NCBI GenBank assembly: GCA_020725545.1
Contig: DYEV01000022.1
Location: 44,311-108,310 of the forward strand
Length of the DNA: 64,000 nucleotides
Source: Desulfobacca sp.
Lineage (GTDB): Bacteria > Desulfobacterota > Desulfobaccia > Desulfobaccales > Desulfobaccaceae
Reading direction: 5' to 3'
Positions 33,761 to 42,460 of this stretch are shown here, one piece after another. The translations under genes were made by a program, and so were the position numbers. Every line of letters begins with the position of its first letter. Position 1 is the stretch's first letter. The notes under the pieces are model-generated. The model ran no database searches, was not told the origin of the DNA, and worked only from the letters and a program-made list of their open reading frames with translations.

Positions 33761-34858
33761 CTATGCCGGCATAGGCGACGGCGACGGTGCATCTGCCCCG
33801 GCGGCCGCAATTGCCGTCAGCTGATGGAAAAACAGTTGGACGAATTTGCCGGAGACCACCTCCGGGAGAAGAAAGCGTGGGGGAGTTAATACGCTCTCGC
33901 TGCCGGAGAAGGCCGCGAAGACCCGCTGGGAGAGGGTCTGCAGGGCAGCAACCACGCGGTTCTTCAGGTCCGGCGGAGCGGTGCCGGGCAGGTCAAAGAG
34001 GCGACAGGCCAGCGGCCGGCTGGGAAAAATCAGGCATTCGTCATAGGCATTCAAGGGACAGAGGAAGTTGGCGGCCCGGTACGCGGCCTGGAAGGGTTCG
34101 CTCTCAACATCCCCCGTTGCCTTGACCTCTTTGACGACCCGGAGGGCGGCCACCGCCCGGTCCACAATCTGTTGGCGATCTCTGCGGCCCAGATGGGCAT
34201 TCATGATATGGTGGAGATAGACCGCTTCGATAAAGGTCAGCCGCACTGGTTCCCGGCAGCAGCGGTTATGACCTTGACCGCATAGAGTTTGTCTGCCCTC
34301 CTCCTCCAGATGCTGGTCCACTTCCTCCCAAATTTCCTCCAGTTCAGCGAAATACGGGAATAGATCGACCATCTGTTTGCTCTCCAGGGACGGCTCCCGG
34401 ATGGTCAGGGGTTTCTCTTTTTTGCCATATTTGCGGATGAACCACCACTGATCGAAATTGGCCGGCTTGGATTTCAAGCCTTTCAGCTTTTTCCCGGCCA
34501 ATTTGTGGCCCAAACCCTTGCGCAGCAGATAGGCATTGACCACGGTGCCGGTACGGCCAAGGCCGTAGCGGCAGTGCACCAAGACTTTTTTCCCTAAAAA
34601 CAGGCATTCGTCCAGCCAATCCAGGGCCTTTTCCAATTCCTGGAGGTCTGGTGCCTCTTCATCAGGGATAGGAAAATAATAGACCTCAAACCCGGCATCA
34701 GCTTCGATCCAGTGCAGGTCGCAAAATTCCGCACAGAGATTCAGGATGGCGTTGATCCCCTGTTCTTTGAGACTGTCCAGAGCCTCATAGGACATGGGCG
34801 CCTGTCCAACCGCCAGATTGTCGGTGAGCCAATCAAGTTGGTAAACAGATTTTTTCAT
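33761..34858 (-). CDS. Fusion of dual-specificity phosphatase and YkgJ-like metal-binding domains
   Basis: 365 residues. Residues 1-125 are a tyrosine/dual-specificity phosphatase with the P-loop VHCRYGLGRTGT near 95 and general-acid region IPDEEAPD. Residues about 190-310 carry cysteines in LCGQGHNRCC, NFLCPL, DECLIF and RPLACRLF. That order (C...CC...CPL...C...RPxxCR) resembles YkgJ-type proteins that bind Zn or Fe. The join is unusual and suggests a metal-dependent control of dephosphorylation, but substrates are unknown. The gene is apparently monocistronic. Confidence 0.75.
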   Translation of the reverse strand: MKKSVYQLDWLTDNLAVGQAPMSYEALDSLKEQGINAILNLCAEFCDLHWIEADAGFEVYYFPIPDEEAPDLQELEKALDWLDECLFLGKKVLVHCRYGLGRTGTVVNAYLLRKGLGHKLAGKKLKGLKSKPANFDQWWFIRKYGKKEKPLTIREPSLESKQMVDLFPYFAELEEIWEEVDQHLEEEGRQTLCGQGHNRCCREPVRLTFIEAVYLHHIMNAHLGRRDRQQIVDRAVAALRVVKEVKATGDVESEPFQAAYRAANFLCPLNAYDECLIFPSRPLACRLFDLPGTAPPDLKNRVVAALQTLSQRVFAAFSGSESVLTPPRFLLPEVVSGKFVQLFFHQLTAIAAAGADAPSPSPMPA

Positions 34859-35081
34859 AGTCGGCCATTTGGTTCAGTATCGAGTTCCAAGAAAATGCCA
34901 GCTTGGCGGACCGTTGTTAGTGGTCCGTGGCCCGTGGTCAGTCAAGCAATGCATTTGTTTTTTGGCTCACGGCTCACGAATTTTCATGACGCGCGAGACT
35001 GAGATCAGTAATGACCATGCAGCGATTATCGACAACCCCTGCCCCAACCCGACTGGCAAGAACACCGGCGCTTGATCTGTC
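34859..35081. other. Intergenic region, no gene seen
   Basis: 223 nt with low-complexity sequence of the GTGGTCCGTGGCCCGTGGTC type near 34920-34940. A similar GTGGTCAGTGGGCAG stretch follows hcp at 13214. No promoter is convincing. Confidence 0.35.
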
Positions 35082-37559
35082 TCAGGTTAGCAGATGGCCG
35101 TAGCGTTCCTGAAAAGAGGTTACCAGCGCGGCAACGTCCGCCTCGGTGGTCAGCGCCATATCCAGCAACTGGCATTTGCCCTGCAAAAGGCCCCATAATG
35201 TTAAGCGGGCTAAGATGGTGGCTGCCGGCTGCCGGTCAAATCTGGCTTCCAGCAAATCACCCTGGGTCTGCACCTGAAAGCCGGCCCAGAGGAGGATGCT
35301 CTCAATAAACCGCAGGCGTCTTAGACGGTTGTCATAATGGCCGCCGCCGCCTTTGAAGCGGAAGGCGATGTAGTTGGCTTCGACCCGGTCGGAGCAGAGG
35401 GTATCCAGCACGGCCAGATGATAGCCGAAACGCAGCAGGAGATGGAGATAATCCGGGGCCAGCAGGGCGTAGCTGGCCAAACCGGCGCTTTTGAGACTCA
35501 TCAGACCGGCGCTGATCTGGTCCAGCCTCTCCCAATCCAGATATTTCAGCCCCCGGTGCCAGACCACATCCGGATGAGTGAGGCCTTGCCAACAGGCCTG
35601 GAAAGGCTGGCACTGAATCTGTTGGACGTGGACGGCTTTGTCTTTACCCGTGCCGGGCGAAATACACCGCTCCAATTCCAGGATATAAATGGTGAGGGGC
35701 AGGTCAGTGGCCAAGGGCCGGGCCCGGCCCAAGCCTTGGCCACGCCGCCCGCCCAGGGAAAACATTTCGGCCATGCCCATTTCATGACAGAATCTGATGA
35801 GATCATGGAAGCTGCGGCATTGTGCCGGAGCAAACGCAGGGCTTTGCGGGTCCAGCAGATGCAGGGGGGAGATGACGCCCAGGACTTGGCGCAGGCGGTT
35901 CTGGAAGGGGGTATGAACTTCCCAGGCTTTCGGGGCGCTGACCGGTGCGTCGGCCTCCTCCCCCTCATAAACGCAGCGGCCATCGGCATCAACCGTGACC
36001 GCGGTGCCGGGCGTCAGAACGCGGGTGGCATTGGGCAGACCACAGAGCACCGGCAGACCGAACTCCCGGGCCACCGAAGCAAAATGGCTGGCCTGACTGC
36101 CGCTTTCAGACACCACCGCCCGCAGCCGGCCGATGATGCCGGCCAGAGCCGGAGATAAACTGACGGTCACCAAGACGGCTCCGGCCGGCACTTGGCCGAA
36201 ACCAGCCTCGTTCGTGAGGACATACACCCGACCGGCGGCGCGCCCCGGGCTGGCCGTCACCCCGCCGGCGGCCAGGACCGGATACGACCCTGCCCCGGGG
36301 TGCACCGGCGCGGTGTCCCGAAGCGTGTGATCGTCACGGTCGTGCAAAGGCCGGGATTGGAGGATATAACACTCACCCCGCTTATCCTGGCACCATTCTA
36401 TATCCTGGGGGGTGCCAAACAATCCCTCCAGCCGCAGGCCCCAGGCCGCCAACTGTTCGGCTACGGCCGGCAGGAGACAGGACCCCTCCCGGACCAAGGG
36501 TTGTAAAAGCCGGGGGGGCGAATTGCGGGTTAAATACAAGACCTCGGGGATAACTGTACCATCCATAAGGTGTTCACAGTGGCCGCAGATGGCATACAAG
36601 GCCAGAGGCACCGGCTCGTCCTGCTGCCACGCCAAGGCCCGCGTATAAATCACGCCGCTGACCACCGCCTCGATCAAAGTCAGCACCAAGACGGCCATGG
36701 GCGTTTCTTCATCCAATAAACCGCGGCGCAGGCGATAGCTGACGGCCCGGGCCGAATATTTGCTGGCCAAAACCTCTTTATAGGCCGAGGCCAGGTCAGC
36801 GGGGCGCACGTTGGGCACGCTGGTATATTGCCCGGCGAACGACAGCTCGCCGTCTTCGCTGACGGCGCTGCTCCGGACGATCCAGGGGCCGGCCTGAGCC
36901 AGCGCGGCGAACTCCTGCAGCCGCTGGTCCAGGTCAGCCGCCAGGCGCGGTGGTATCTCTCCCTGCCGGATCAGGGCGGCCATCTCGTCGGTCAGGCGCG
37001 TCAATCCTTCCCAGTCATCCAAGGTGACGTCCGCTAACAGCCGCTGGAGGCGCGGTCGCAGGTTATTGTGCTCCAAAAACAGGGCGAAGGCCCGGGTGGT
37101 GATAACAAACCCCTGGGGCGTGGGCAGGCCGGCGTCATACTTGACCCTCCCCAGGGCCCAGGCCTTTCCCCCCACCAGAGCCGGCTGCCGGGCCGCCTCG
37201 GCCAAGGAAACGGTATACGGAGGCGTGGTCTCGGCGGCCGGCAGGGTAAGCGCCTGGCTCAAGGCGGCCGCAAGCTGGTTAAACCGGCTCGTAAGCTCGG
37301 CATATTTGCCGGGATGCATGGCCTGCAGAGTCTGAATGAGGTCGGAGACGGCCTTACTTAAGCGGGCCGTGAGGACCTCAATCCTGGCCCAATCCACCGG
37401 CGGGCGGAGGCGGCCGAGTTCCTCCAGGCTGGTCAGCAGCTCCAGACATTCCTGATCATGCTGCAGAAGTGCCTTGAACTGCTGATACTTCTGCTGCAGC
37501 TGTCGGCTGGGGCGGAATACCGCGGCCAGCCAGTGGCGCAAGCGTGTTCTCAGGTCCAT
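35082..37559 (-). CDS. PEP/pyruvate-binding protein with phosphohistidine domain and unrecognised C-terminus
   Basis: 825 residues. Residues 1-110 are helical with no recognised domain. About 115-410 match the ATP-grasp PPDK/PEP-synthase N-domain (VGGKAWALGRVKYDAGLPTP, WIVRSSAVSEDGELSFAGQY, GTPQDIEWCQD, LQSRPL). About 435-530 are the swivelling PEP-utiliser domain with the histidine in SESGSQASHFASVAREFGLP. The PEP-binding TIM barrel of true PEP synthase is absent. The last 280 residues match no family I know. Activity is therefore probably phosphotransfer to an unknown acceptor, as in rifampin phosphotransferase-like enzymes. It follows glgP by 56 nt. Confidence 0.8.
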   Translation of the reverse strand: MDLRTRLRHWLAAVFRPSRQLQQKYQQFKALLQHDQECLELLTSLEELGRLRPPVDWARIEVLTARLSKAVSDLIQTLQAMHPGKYAELTSRFNQLAAALSQALTLPAAETTPPYTVSLAEAARQPALVGGKAWALGRVKYDAGLPTPQGFVITTRAFALFLEHNNLRPRLQRLLADVTLDDWEGLTRLTDEMAALIRQGEIPPRLAADLDQRLQEFAALAQAGPWIVRSSAVSEDGELSFAGQYTSVPNVRPADLASAYKEVLASKYSARAVSYRLRRGLLDEETPMAVLVLTLIEAVVSGVIYTRALAWQQDEPVPLALYAICGHCEHLMDGTVIPEVLYLTRNSPPRLLQPLVREGSCLLPAVAEQLAAWGLRLEGLFGTPQDIEWCQDKRGECYILQSRPLHDRDDHTLRDTAPVHPGAGSYPVLAAGGVTASPGRAAGRVYVLTNEAGFGQVPAGAVLVTVSLSPALAGIIGRLRAVVSESGSQASHFASVAREFGLPVLCGLPNATRVLTPGTAVTVDADGRCVYEGEEADAPVSAPKAWEVHTPFQNRLRQVLGVISPLHLLDPQSPAFAPAQCRSFHDLIRFCHEMGMAEMFSLGGRRGQGLGRARPLATDLPLTIYILELERCISPGTGKDKAVHVQQIQCQPFQACWQGLTHPDVVWHRGLKYLDWERLDQISAGLMSLKSAGLASYALLAPDYLHLLLRFGYHLAVLDTLCSDRVEANYIAFRFKGGGGHYDNRLRRLRFIESILLWAGFQVQTQGDLLEARFDRQPAATILARLTLWGLLQGKCQLLDMALTTEADVAALVTSFQERYGHLLT

Positions 37560-37615
37560 GCCGATGCCCTTTGATTAACCAGAGGCCAGGGCGGCCTTAT
37601 CCTGCTGTTGGCAGG

Positions 37616-39364
37616 TCATTGTACCCCTCCGTCAGCCGGAGAGCGGTTGGCAAGGCGCGTCTGGACTTCATAGGCATTCATGACATATTGCGACAGCATC
37701 CGCTGGGTATTGAAAAAAGAGCCGTTCAGGGCGATGGTGGAACGCCGCACTTGAGCGTAGCGTTCCGGTCGGCCGTAATAAAGGGGCAAGATGATCCGCT
37801 CCAGCTTCTCATAGAGAGAGGCGGCATCGTGAGTATAATCTTCCGGTGGATAGGTGCTGTTGCCGATGGACCAACCGGTGACGTGTTCCACGTGTCCCTC
37901 AATCCACCAGCCATCCAGGACACTGAAGCTGGGGACGCCGTTCAGGGCCGCCTTCATGCCGCTGGTCCCCGAAGCCTCATGGGGCCGCAGCGGCGTATTC
38001 AGCCACAGATCAACGCCGGCGCAGATGAGTTTTCCCAAGGCCATATCATAATTTTCCAGATAGACCACCGGCACGGCATCGGCCAGAGACTGGGCCGCGG
38101 CAAAGACCCGACGGATCATCTCCTTGCCGCTGTCGTCCTGGGGATGGGCCTTGCCGCCGTAGATCACCTGGAACGGCCCCACCTGTTGAGCCAGCCAGCG
38201 CAGCCGCTCCAGGTCAGTAAAGAGCAGGTCCTGGCGCTTGTAGGCTGTGGCCCGACGGGCAAAACCAAGGGTCAGCGTTTTTTCAGCCAAGGCAGTCCCC
38301 GTCCGTTCGAGCACAGCCGCCAACAGCGCCTTTTTCGCCTCCAGGTGGGCCTCCTGGACATCGCTCAGGGGGATGCCGATGGCATAGCGCAGGTAGAAAT
38401 TATCCTGGCGCCACTCCGGGATGTGCCGGTCAAAGAGGGCCGCCAGGGGCGGAGAGGTCCAGGTGGTGGCGTGTACCCCGTTGGTAATGGCGTTCACCGG
38501 ATACCCTGGAAACATGCCGGTGGAGATCTCGCCGTGCCGCATGGCCACCCCGTTGATATAACGGGAAAAACGCAGGGCCAAATAGGTCATATTCAGGGAA
38601 CCCTGTATACAGCAACGAGCCGCCTCCAAAAAGGCCGTGCGGGCCGGACCCAGGACCTGGCGCACCATGTCCCAGGGGAACTTATCATGGCCGGCCGGCA
38701 CCGGGGTATGGGTGGTAAAGACACAATGACGCCGCACAACTTCAAAGTCGTCTTCGGTGGGGAAGTCATTCTTGGCCGCCATGGCCTGACTCTCCAGCAG
38801 AGGCAGGGTCAGCAGGGCGGAATGGCCTTCATTCATGTGATAGACAAGATGGTCCTCATACCCGAGGGTGCGCAAGAGGGCGACGCCGCCGATACCCAGG
38901 ACCACCTCCTGACATAAGCGATAATATTGGTCACCGCCGTAGAGGTTGTCGGTAATGGTCTGATCATAAGGGCTGTTCTCGGGAACGGCGGTGTCCAGGA
39001 AAAAGACCGGTACTGCCCGGCCGTTCTGCCCCTTCAGGAGGTAGCGCCAGCTGCGGATCTGGACCTGCCGGTCTTCAATGACCACCGACACCCGCTGGGG
39101 CAGTGGTTCCAGGACGTCCTCCGGGTTCCAGACCTCGGGGCTTTCGGTTTGATTGCCTTGGGGATCGAGATGCTGGCGCATGTAGCCCCGGCGGTGCAGC
39201 AGGGTGACTCCTACCATGGGCACCCCCAGATCCGCGGCCGATCGCAGGGTGTCGCCGGCCAGCACGCCCAGACCGCCGCTATAGGTGGGGATCTCCGGCT
39301 GCAGGCCGATTTCCATGGAAAAATAGGCCACTGTCCCAAAGGCCAGGGTGGCCGGTAGTATCAT
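37616..39364 (-). CDS. glgP: Alpha-glucan phosphorylase, short form
   Basis: 582 residues from ATG at 39364, chosen because AAGGAGGAGACG precedes it; the longer frame from 39430 covers that site. It belongs to the short GT35 phosphorylases common in anaerobes. Seen are AYFSMEIGLQPEIPTYSGGLG, VYHMNEGHSAL, FTTHTPVPAGHDKF, AITNGVHATTW and the PLP-lysine motif EASGTSGMKAALNGV. It releases glucose 1-phosphate from glycogen or maltodextrin in the cytoplasm. The PEP-binding protein downstream probably shares its transcript. Confidence 0.95.
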   Translation of the reverse strand: MILPATLAFGTVAYFSMEIGLQPEIPTYSGGLGVLAGDTLRSAADLGVPMVGVTLLHRRGYMRQHLDPQGNQTESPEVWNPEDVLEPLPQRVSVVIEDRQVQIRSWRYLLKGQNGRAVPVFFLDTAVPENSPYDQTITDNLYGGDQYYRLCQEVVLGIGGVALLRTLGYEDHLVYHMNEGHSALLTLPLLESQAMAAKNDFPTEDDFEVVRRHCVFTTHTPVPAGHDKFPWDMVRQVLGPARTAFLEAARCCIQGSLNMTYLALRFSRYINGVAMRHGEISTGMFPGYPVNAITNGVHATTWTSPPLAALFDRHIPEWRQDNFYLRYAIGIPLSDVQEAHLEAKKALLAAVLERTGTALAEKTLTLGFARRATAYKRQDLLFTDLERLRWLAQQVGPFQVIYGGKAHPQDDSGKEMIRRVFAAAQSLADAVPVVYLENYDMALGKLICAGVDLWLNTPLRPHEASGTSGMKAALNGVPSFSVLDGWWIEGHVEHVTGWSIGNSTYPPEDYTHDAASLYEKLERIILPLYYGRPERYAQVRRSTIALNGSFFNTQRMLSQYVMNAYEVQTRLANRSPADGGVQ

Positions 39365-39459
39365 CGTCTCCTCCTTGCAAGGTAGGCACACCGGGCCCAA
39401 TGCCGTGAGCGGCAAGCGGTGAGCCGGCAAGAAAAATTTTCAAAACCGCCAATCAGCCC

Positions 39460-42351
39460 TTATAGGCCCATAATATGGTGCCGCCGGAGCCATTTGTCAA
39501 TTTCCACCAGGACAATGACGGTAACCGAGGCCACGCCGATGCGGACCCACTCCAGGGCGCTGATGGGCTCCATGCGGAAAAGCCACTGCATGGTGGGGAT
39601 ATAGATGGCTGCTAGATGGGCCCCGATGGAGGCAATCACCCCAAAAAAGAGATACGGGTTTCCCAACGGATTCATGGCAAAGAGCGATTGTGTCTCTGAA
39701 CGGCTATTAAACGCCTGGAAGAACTGAAAGAAAACCATGGTCGTCACTGCTATCGTCCGAGCCTTCTCAATGGTTAACCCTTGGTTGAAAGCATGGACAA
39801 ACTCATAGACCACGCCGGCGGAAATGATCAGGCTCACTAAAATAGTCCTTTCAATGAGCAGCCGGGACATGATCCCTTCCTGGGGGGACCTGGGGGGCCG
39901 TTGTAAAACGTCTTTTTCCCCAGGTTCAAAAGCCAGGGCCAAGACCTGCAGGCCGTTGGTAACCAAGTTGATCCAGAGCAGCTGCGCGGGCAGATAGGGC
40001 AAAGGCAGCCCCAACATCAGCGTCCCTAGGATGGAAATAATGGCCGAGATCCCAGTGGGAATGAGAAAAAACGTGACCTTACGGATATTGTCAAAAACCA
40101 CCCGGCCCAATTCCACCGCCCGGTAGATGCTGGCGAAGTTATCATCAGCAATCACCATATCTGAAGCCTCTTTGGCCACATCGGTGCCGGTTTTGCCCAT
40201 GGCAATCCCAATGTGAGCCGCCTTCATGGCCGGCGCATCGTTTACCCCGTCGCCGGTCATGGCGACAATCTGACCATGTTTAATCAATTGTTGCGTGATC
40301 CGCAGCTTATGGTGTGGCGCTACCCGAGCATAGACCGAAACTTTCTGGACCAAATGGTATAATACCGTATCATTCATGGTCTCCAGTTCCTTGCCGGTCA
40401 ACACGGTGCGCACCGCCCCCTCGGGGCCCGCCCGTTTTACCAAAGTTGCCAGGACCTCTTTTAACAGATTAAAAAACTCCATATCATCCATGGTCTCCAG
40501 GTGCCGGCCAGTAACGCTCGTCGCAGGGCGGGTATCCAAGCCAGCCCGGTTGGCCAAAACCGCTGCCACTGCCTGGGTTAAAGCAAATAATTCGTCATCA
40601 TTTAAGGCCTCCATTGGTTGGGCCGCCCAGTTCTCCTCTCCATTCCCCTCTTCCAGCAGACCCATTGACTTGGCAATGGCCTCGGCGGTGACCGCATGGT
40701 CTCCGGTAATCATCACCACCCGGATCCCCGCCTTTTTGCAGCCGGCCACGGCCTCGATGGCCTCTGGACGAGGAGGATCAATCATCCCCTGGAGTCCGGC
40801 AAAAACCAGACCAGTTTGCAGATCCCGATTGGTGATTTCCACCTTATTCTCGGGGACCTCTTTATAAGCCATCCCCAGAACCCGCAACCCTTCCCGGGCA
40901 AAATGGGTGGCTACCTTGGGGACCTCTTCCCAGGCTTCAAAACGACAGGCCGCACAGATATCCAGCAATTTCTCCGGCGCCCCTTTGACCAGAATGATAT
41001 TCCGGTCACCATATCGGTGCAGGGTCGACATATAACCCCGTTCCGATTCAAAGGGAATGACAAATAGTTGTGGGTATTTTTCCCGTTCCTGTTCTGGATT
41101 CAAACCCGCTTTCATCGCCGCGATGATCAACGCCCCTTCCGTGGGGTCACCATCCACCTTATACTGCCCTTCTTCTTCATACACTTCGGACTCATTGCAC
41201 AGCAGCCCGATCCGAAAAACCATGGCCAAGTCACCATCGACCTCCCCATGGAGGCGCCGGCCCGCCTCCCAAATCTCACCCCGTGGATCATAACCGCTGC
41301 CGGTCAACTCAAAGATACGGCGTCCGTCAAAAAGCCGGGTGACGGTCATCTCGTTCTTGGTCAGGGTGCCGGTCTTGTCAGTGCAGATGACCGTGGTGCT
41401 GCCTAGAGTCTCCACTGCGGGCAGACGGCGAATAATGGCGTGTCGCTGGGCCATGCGCGTGGTCCCCACCGCCAAGGTGATGGTCACCACAATGGGTAAA
41501 CCTTCCGGAATGGTAGCCACTGCCGCAGCCACCGCCGTCATGAACATGTCCGTGGCGCTGATACCGACCAAAATGCCGATGAGAAAGAGCAGGGCCGAGG
41601 CTGCCAGAACGATAATGCCAATGACTTTGGCAAAGCGATCAATCTTCTCCTGCAGGGGGGCCCGGGTGACGGTAATTTCCTGCACATCCTTAGCAATCTG
41701 GCCTAACATCGTCTGGATGCCAGTGGCCACCACCAACCCTTTGGCCCGCCCGTTGATAACCGCCGTACCCATAAAAGCCATATTGGTCTGGTCTCCGGGT
41801 GTTAGGTTGTCTTCTGCAAGCAGACCAGCCATTTTTTCCACCGGCACCGATTCTCCGGTAAGCAGGGACTCATCAATCCGCAACTCAATGGTCTTCAACA
41901 GACGGATATCCGCCGGCACCCGTGCCCCTGAGGTCAGAAAGACAATATCTCCAGGCACCAAGTGCTCACTATTTATTTCCAACTCCTTGCCATCCCGGAG
42001 AACTCGCGCCTTGGCCACCACCATCTTCTTCAGGGCCTGGACATGTTTTTCGGCCTTATACTCTTGAATGAAGCCCACCAGGGCGTTGAAAATTAAAATT
42101 ACGGCAATGACAGCGGCATCTTTATACTCCTTCAAAAACACCGTCACCAACGCCGCAATCATCAAGATATAGATGAGTGGACTCTTAAACTGGTTCAGGA
42201 ACATCCGCAACCAACTAATTTTCCCATCGCCGACGAGCTTATTCAGACCATACAGGCGCAACCGCTCCCGCGCCTCGGCCTCCGGCAGACCCATATCAGA
42301 GCTTTGCAACTTGTCAAAAAGGTATTGTGGATCAAGTTGATACCAGTTCAT
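39460..42351 (-). CDS. P-type (P2-like) cation-transporting ATPase with triplicated P-domain insert
   Basis: 963 residues. Order: N-terminal cation-ATPase domain, M1-M2 (about 55-100), actuator with LLTGESVPVEK, M3-M4 with IPEGLP, phosphorylation site ICTDKTGTLTKNE, nucleotide domain with VKGAPEKLL, hinge MTGDGVNDAPAMK, M5-M10. It resembles Ca2+/Mn2+ or Na+/H+ P2 pumps. The M6 motif is WINLVTNGL, with Asn where SERCA has the Ca2+-binding Asp, so Ca2+ specificity is doubtful. Between TGDHAVTAEAIAKSMGL and VYARVAPHHKL the usual single TG-ELE-MND segment is present as three related modules. SD GAGGAGATGGC fixes the start. Confidence 0.92.
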   Translation of the reverse strand: MNWYQLDPQYLFDKLQSSDMGLPEAEARERLRLYGLNKLVGDGKISWLRMFLNQFKSPLIYILMIAALVTVFLKEYKDAAVIAVILIFNALVGFIQEYKAEKHVQALKKMVVAKARVLRDGKELEINSEHLVPGDIVFLTSGARVPADIRLLKTIELRIDESLLTGESVPVEKMAGLLAEDNLTPGDQTNMAFMGTAVINGRAKGLVVATGIQTMLGQIAKDVQEITVTRAPLQEKIDRFAKVIGIIVLAASALLFLIGILVGISATDMFMTAVAAAVATIPEGLPIVVTITLAVGTTRMAQRHAIIRRLPAVETLGSTTVICTDKTGTLTKNEMTVTRLFDGRRIFELTGSGYDPRGEIWEAGRRLHGEVDGDLAMVFRIGLLCNESEVYEEEGQYKVDGDPTEGALIIAAMKAGLNPEQEREKYPQLFVIPFESERGYMSTLHRYGDRNIILVKGAPEKLLDICAACRFEAWEEVPKVATHFAREGLRVLGMAYKEVPENKVEITNRDLQTGLVFAGLQGMIDPPRPEAIEAVAGCKKAGIRVVMITGDHAVTAEAIAKSMGLLEEGNGEENWAAQPMEALNDDELFALTQAVAAVLANRAGLDTRPATSVTGRHLETMDDMEFFNLLKEVLATLVKRAGPEGAVRTVLTGKELETMNDTVLYHLVQKVSVYARVAPHHKLRITQQLIKHGQIVAMTGDGVNDAPAMKAAHIGIAMGKTGTDVAKEASDMVIADDNFASIYRAVELGRVVFDNIRKVTFFLIPTGISAIISILGTLMLGLPLPYLPAQLLWINLVTNGLQVLALAFEPGEKDVLQRPPRSPQEGIMSRLLIERTILVSLIISAGVVYEFVHAFNQGLTIEKARTIAVTTMVFFQFFQAFNSRSETQSLFAMNPLGNPYLFFGVIASIGAHLAAIYIPTMQWLFRMEPISALEWVRIGVASVTVIVLVEIDKWLRRHHIMGL
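40300..40629 (-). repeat. Triplicated 36-38-residue module inside the P-type ATPase gene
   Basis: Copy 1 (about 40629-40516) encodes QPMEALNDDELFALTQAVAA. Copy 2 (about 40515-40405) encodes VTGRHLETMDDMEFFNLLKE. Copy 3 (about 40404-40300) encodes VLTGKELETMNDTVLYHLVQ and continues into the normal SVYARVAP. Copies 2 and 3 share long DNA identity around CTGGAGACCATG; copy 1 is more diverged. Copy 3 matches the standard enzyme, so copies 1 and 2 look like insertions by tandem duplication. Confidence 0.78.
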
Positions 42352-42369
42352 GCCATCTCCTCTCGGGGA

Positions 42370-42442
42370 ATAGTAAAAATTAAGCCGCCAACCAACATTA
42401 GGTGGATACCAATCTTTTTTCTAAGATATCCAACCGGCGGCT
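42370..42442 (-). terminator. Large hairpin terminator after the Kef-type gene
   Basis: On the minus strand AGCCGCC (42442-42436) pairs with GGCGGCT (42389-42383), and inside it TGGATA pairs with TATCCA. The stem is followed by TAATTTTTAC. It lies between the antiporter stop (42461) and the ATPase start, separating the two genes. Confidence 0.55.
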
Positions 42443-42460
42443 CATGCTTTGCGGATACTT

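Noticed and set aside
37544..38917. A 457-codon plus-strand frame opposite glgP
   Set aside because: Antisense shadow of the phosphorylase gene.
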